From Methanosarcina sp. 2.H.T.1A.6 (GTDB taxonomy: Archaea; Halobacteriota; Methanosarcinia; Methanosarcinales; Methanosarcinaceae), in NCBI RefSeq assembly GCF_000979455.1, contig NZ_JJOY01000052.1, positions 78,120 through 142,119 on the forward strand: a DNA stretch of 64,000 nt, read 5' to 3'. Below the pieces are notes generated by a model that was not told where the DNA came from, did not search any database, and saw only the letters and a list, made by a program, of their open reading frames with translations. Shown piece by piece: positions 62,024 through 64,000 of this stretch. Made by a program: the position numbers and the translations under genes. How positions within the stretch are numbered: position 1 is the stretch's first letter; each line of letters starts with the position of its first letter.

Positions 62024-64000
62024 TCAGGCTATTACCAGATATCCGGTATCAAACCCGCTGATCGAAGAAGTTTCCGATTTCACGTTTGCCCTGAAAAACT
62101 TGCGTCCGGCCGCAGTCTCTTCAGGAACAGTTACTTTCACCGGAATCAAAACTTCCTCTCCTGCTTTGAGAGTTACAGATTTTTCAGTCCAGTCAAACCA
62201 GAAAAGGTCTGCCTGATAAGAGACAGGAAGTTCACTGACACTGATTTTAACTATAAATGTGTCATCAATGTTCTGGGTGTTTTTCACTTTGATAGTTAGA
62301 GAAACGTTATTTCCTGCTGCAACACTGCTTGCTCTTGGAGAAGCAGCGATATTAGCACCACCGGAAAGCTGAACAACACGATAAGGAACTGAAGTATTGG
62401 CAGTGTTTCCGGCAGCATCCTTTGCAGTGATCTGTAGGGAATAGTCCCCAAGTGCAGAAGGAGCAGTTATGCTGCCCTTCCAGATCCCATCTGTATTATT
62501 GAGCTGGACTTCTCCTGCTGTTACTTTGGTTACTTCCACATTGTCAGTTGCATTTACACTGAAATTAATAGTGGCGCCGGCAGTTGTGTTAGCAGGGAAC
62601 AGGACAACCGACTCAATTACAGGATTTGTCGTGTCAGGAATTTCCTGAGTTGAAACAATGATGTAATCCTTTTTGACTTCGCTGTCACTTCCGCCTGCAT
62701 TGGAAACAGTAAGGCTGACAGTGTAGTTTCCGGCATTTTCGTAGGTGTGAGGAGGGTTCTGCTCAGTTACAGTTGCACCGTCACCGAAGTCCCAAGACCA
62801 TGAAGTAGGAGATCCGGTAGATTTGTCTGTGAAGTTAACTGTAAGAGGAGCAGTACCGTTCGACACATCAGCAGTGAAAGCAGCATCAGGTAGCGTTGGT
62901 GAAGCTGAAGGATACCTTACGCTCATGAATACAAGCGGGACTTTGTAGTAGTTGCTGTCCTTCTTGTTGTAAGCAAGCGCACTGCCCTGTCCCGGAATAA
63001 GGAGACTGCTTATATCCCACGAATTGAAACCGAAGTAAGGCCCGGATTTAACACTGGAAGCGAGTGTCGTCCCCTGGAAAGTGTAGACACCGTCCACACT
63101 GGCAAGGTACACAGCGGAGAGATTTGCAGAACTCCAGCCGTTTGCAAGCGAAGAGGTTCCAAATGAGGTCGAACCGGTATAAGTGTCATCCAGAGGATTA
63201 ACCGTATCATGGCCCTGGTTGACCCAGTAATAGACCTTATCAGAATCACCGTCATCGTATGCAACGACCAGCGTCATTGCTTTGACACGACCGTCAAAAG
63301 AAGAATCGATCTTTGTGGTTGTAGCCTGAACATTAACCTGCTGGCCTTCAATTGCATCGGTCAGATCATACCACATCAAATAGTCGCTTGTAACCCTGTT
63401 CATGTGGTCGCTTAACCAGACAGGACCGGTTCCACCTTCACCAGGGAACGAGTATGTGGTATCGAAAGTCTCACTCTTCTGAAGTTCGTAAGTGCTGTCA
63501 CCGTTTGCATCAATGCCGATATTCACATTACCGCGGTAGTTATTCTCCATGTGGCCACAGTAGACATCAACATAAAGCCTTGCCCACTTGATGTCAGTAA
63601 AAGCAGGCAGGGTAAATGCCTTTTTGGCGGAAGTATCAAACCCTGGATACGAGTCAAACCACAGACCACCTGAAACGGTTCCGCTTTGAACTGTTGTCAG
63701 CGGAATTCCTCCGTTGTAACTGGGAGAAGTTAGCGGGGCGCTGACGAGAACAGGTTCTGTGGAAGTTGCTGTGTTACTGCCACCAGGACCTGTAGCTGTT
63801 AGAGTTACTTTGTAGCTCCCTTCAGTCACATAAGTGTGTATCGGGTTCTGTTCGATAGAAGTACCGCCATCTCCAAAGTCCCATTTCCAGCTGCTGACTT
63901 TACCAGTAGAGGTGTCTGTGAACTTGACTATAAATGGTATATTGCCTGCATTCGAATCTGAAGTAAAGCTTGCAACGGGTGCTGAAACATCAGAAGTTAC
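62024..64000 (-). CDS. PKD/DUF3344 surface protein, 5' end beyond the window
   Basis: At least 658 residues; the frame is open to base 64000, so the N terminus and signal peptide are missing. Domains as seen: a PKD domain ([20 protein letters not shown] with the WDFGDG motif), a DUF3344 domain (about 285 residues, starting [20 protein letters not shown]), a second PKD domain ([20 protein letters not shown]), and one or two Ig/NEW3-like domains at the end ([40 protein letters not shown]). No C-terminal anchor is visible. Such proteins form the cell envelope or adhere to surfaces in Methanosarcina. The last 40 bases after the stop contain no clear terminator. Confidence 0.9.
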   Translation of the reverse strand, partial: VTSDVSAPVASFTSDSNAGNIPFIVKFTDTSTGKVSSWKWDFGDGGTSIEQNPIHTYVTEGSYKVTLTATGPGGSNTATSTEPVLVSAPLTSPSYNGGIPLTTVQSGTVSGGLWFDSYPGFDTSAKKAFTLPAFTDIKWARLYVDVYCGHMENNYRGNVNIGIDANGDSTYELQKSETFDTTYSFPGEGGTGPVWLSDHMNRVTSDYLMWYDLTDAIEGQQVNVQATTTKIDSSFDGRVKAMTLVVAYDDGDSDKVYYWVNQGHDTVNPLDDTYTGSTSFGTSSLANGWSSANLSAVYLASVDGVYTFQGTTLASSVKSGPYFGFNSWDISSLLIPGQGSALAYNKKDSNYYKVPLVFMSVRYPSASPTLPDAAFTADVSNGTAPLTVNFTDKSTGSPTSWSWDFGDGATVTEQNPPHTYENAGNYTVSLTVSNAGGSDSEVKKDYIIVSTQEIPDTTNPVIESVVLFPANTTAGATINFSVNATDNVEVTKVTAGEVQLNNTDGIWKGSITAPSALGDYSLQITAKDAAGNTANTSVPYRVVQLSGGANIAASPRASSVAAGNNVSLTIKVKNTQNIDDTFIVKISVSELPVSYQADLFWFDWTEKSVTLKAGEEVLIPVKVTVPEETAAGRKFFRANVKSETSSISGFDTGYLVIA

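Overview
The window reads as chromosome of a Methanosarcina-type methanogenic archaeon. The direct evidence is a methenyl-tetrahydromethanopterin cyclohydrolase (mch, TTG start behind a perfect GGTGAT site), a methanogenesis marker 8 (DUF2099) gene, the archaeal PEP carboxylase ppcA, PEP synthase, a DUF2124 gene, PKD/DUF3344 and beta-helix surface proteins, many large PAS-type sensor kinases, and long AT-rich intergenic regions full of short repeats. An in-frame TAG inside an IS110 transposase relic fits a pyrrolysine-decoding host. Species cannot be fixed from the sequence alone. I see no tRNA, rRNA or CRISPR array.

Layout. 1-7.2 kb is an accessory, repeat-rich zone: a 176-bp MITE with 8-bp target duplication, a second terminal-repeat element, an orphan protein with a PD-(D/E)xK-like C terminus, an HhH DNA-glycosylase-like protein, and a membrane-anchored Mrr-type nuclease flanked by a 354-bp direct repeat that carries a tyrosine-recombinase fragment. 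7.2-8.0 kb has a lone receiver-domain protein and a small membrane protein. 8.25-15.26 kb holds the most interesting locus: four overlapping minus-strand genes encoding a surface-anchored protein, a 1051-residue tubulin/FtsZ-superfamily protein, a polytopic membrane P-loop GTPase, and a large cytoplasmic protein with one C-terminal membrane span. 16-26 kb has a class I glutamine amidotransferase, a frameshifted DUF2156 relic, two tandem membrane paralogues, a MATE exporter, a hybrid histidine kinase with its receiver partner, and a small HTH regulator/membrane protein pair with a palindromic operator.

26-48.8 kb is mostly core metabolism: two U32 proteins (RNA hydroxylation type), ppcA, mch, DUF2124, MarC, ppsA and a guanine-deaminase-like enzyme, interrupted by a small Hcp-type iron-sulfur protein, a secreted beta-helix protein, an IS110 relic, a RelE-type toxin-antitoxin pair and an AlbA_2-domain protein. 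PpsA (pyruvate to PEP) and PpcA (PEP to oxaloacetate) are consecutive anabolic steps from acetyl-CoA-derived pyruvate; Mch serves the C1 pathway. 49.5-64 kb has another multi-PAS kinase, a circularly permuted GTPase, small exported Gly-rich proteins, methanogenesis marker 8, an acetyltransferase, two convergent exported hydrolases, and the 3' part of a large PKD/DUF3344 surface protein running off the window.

Functions are assigned by motif recognition and family knowledge only; no database search was possible.
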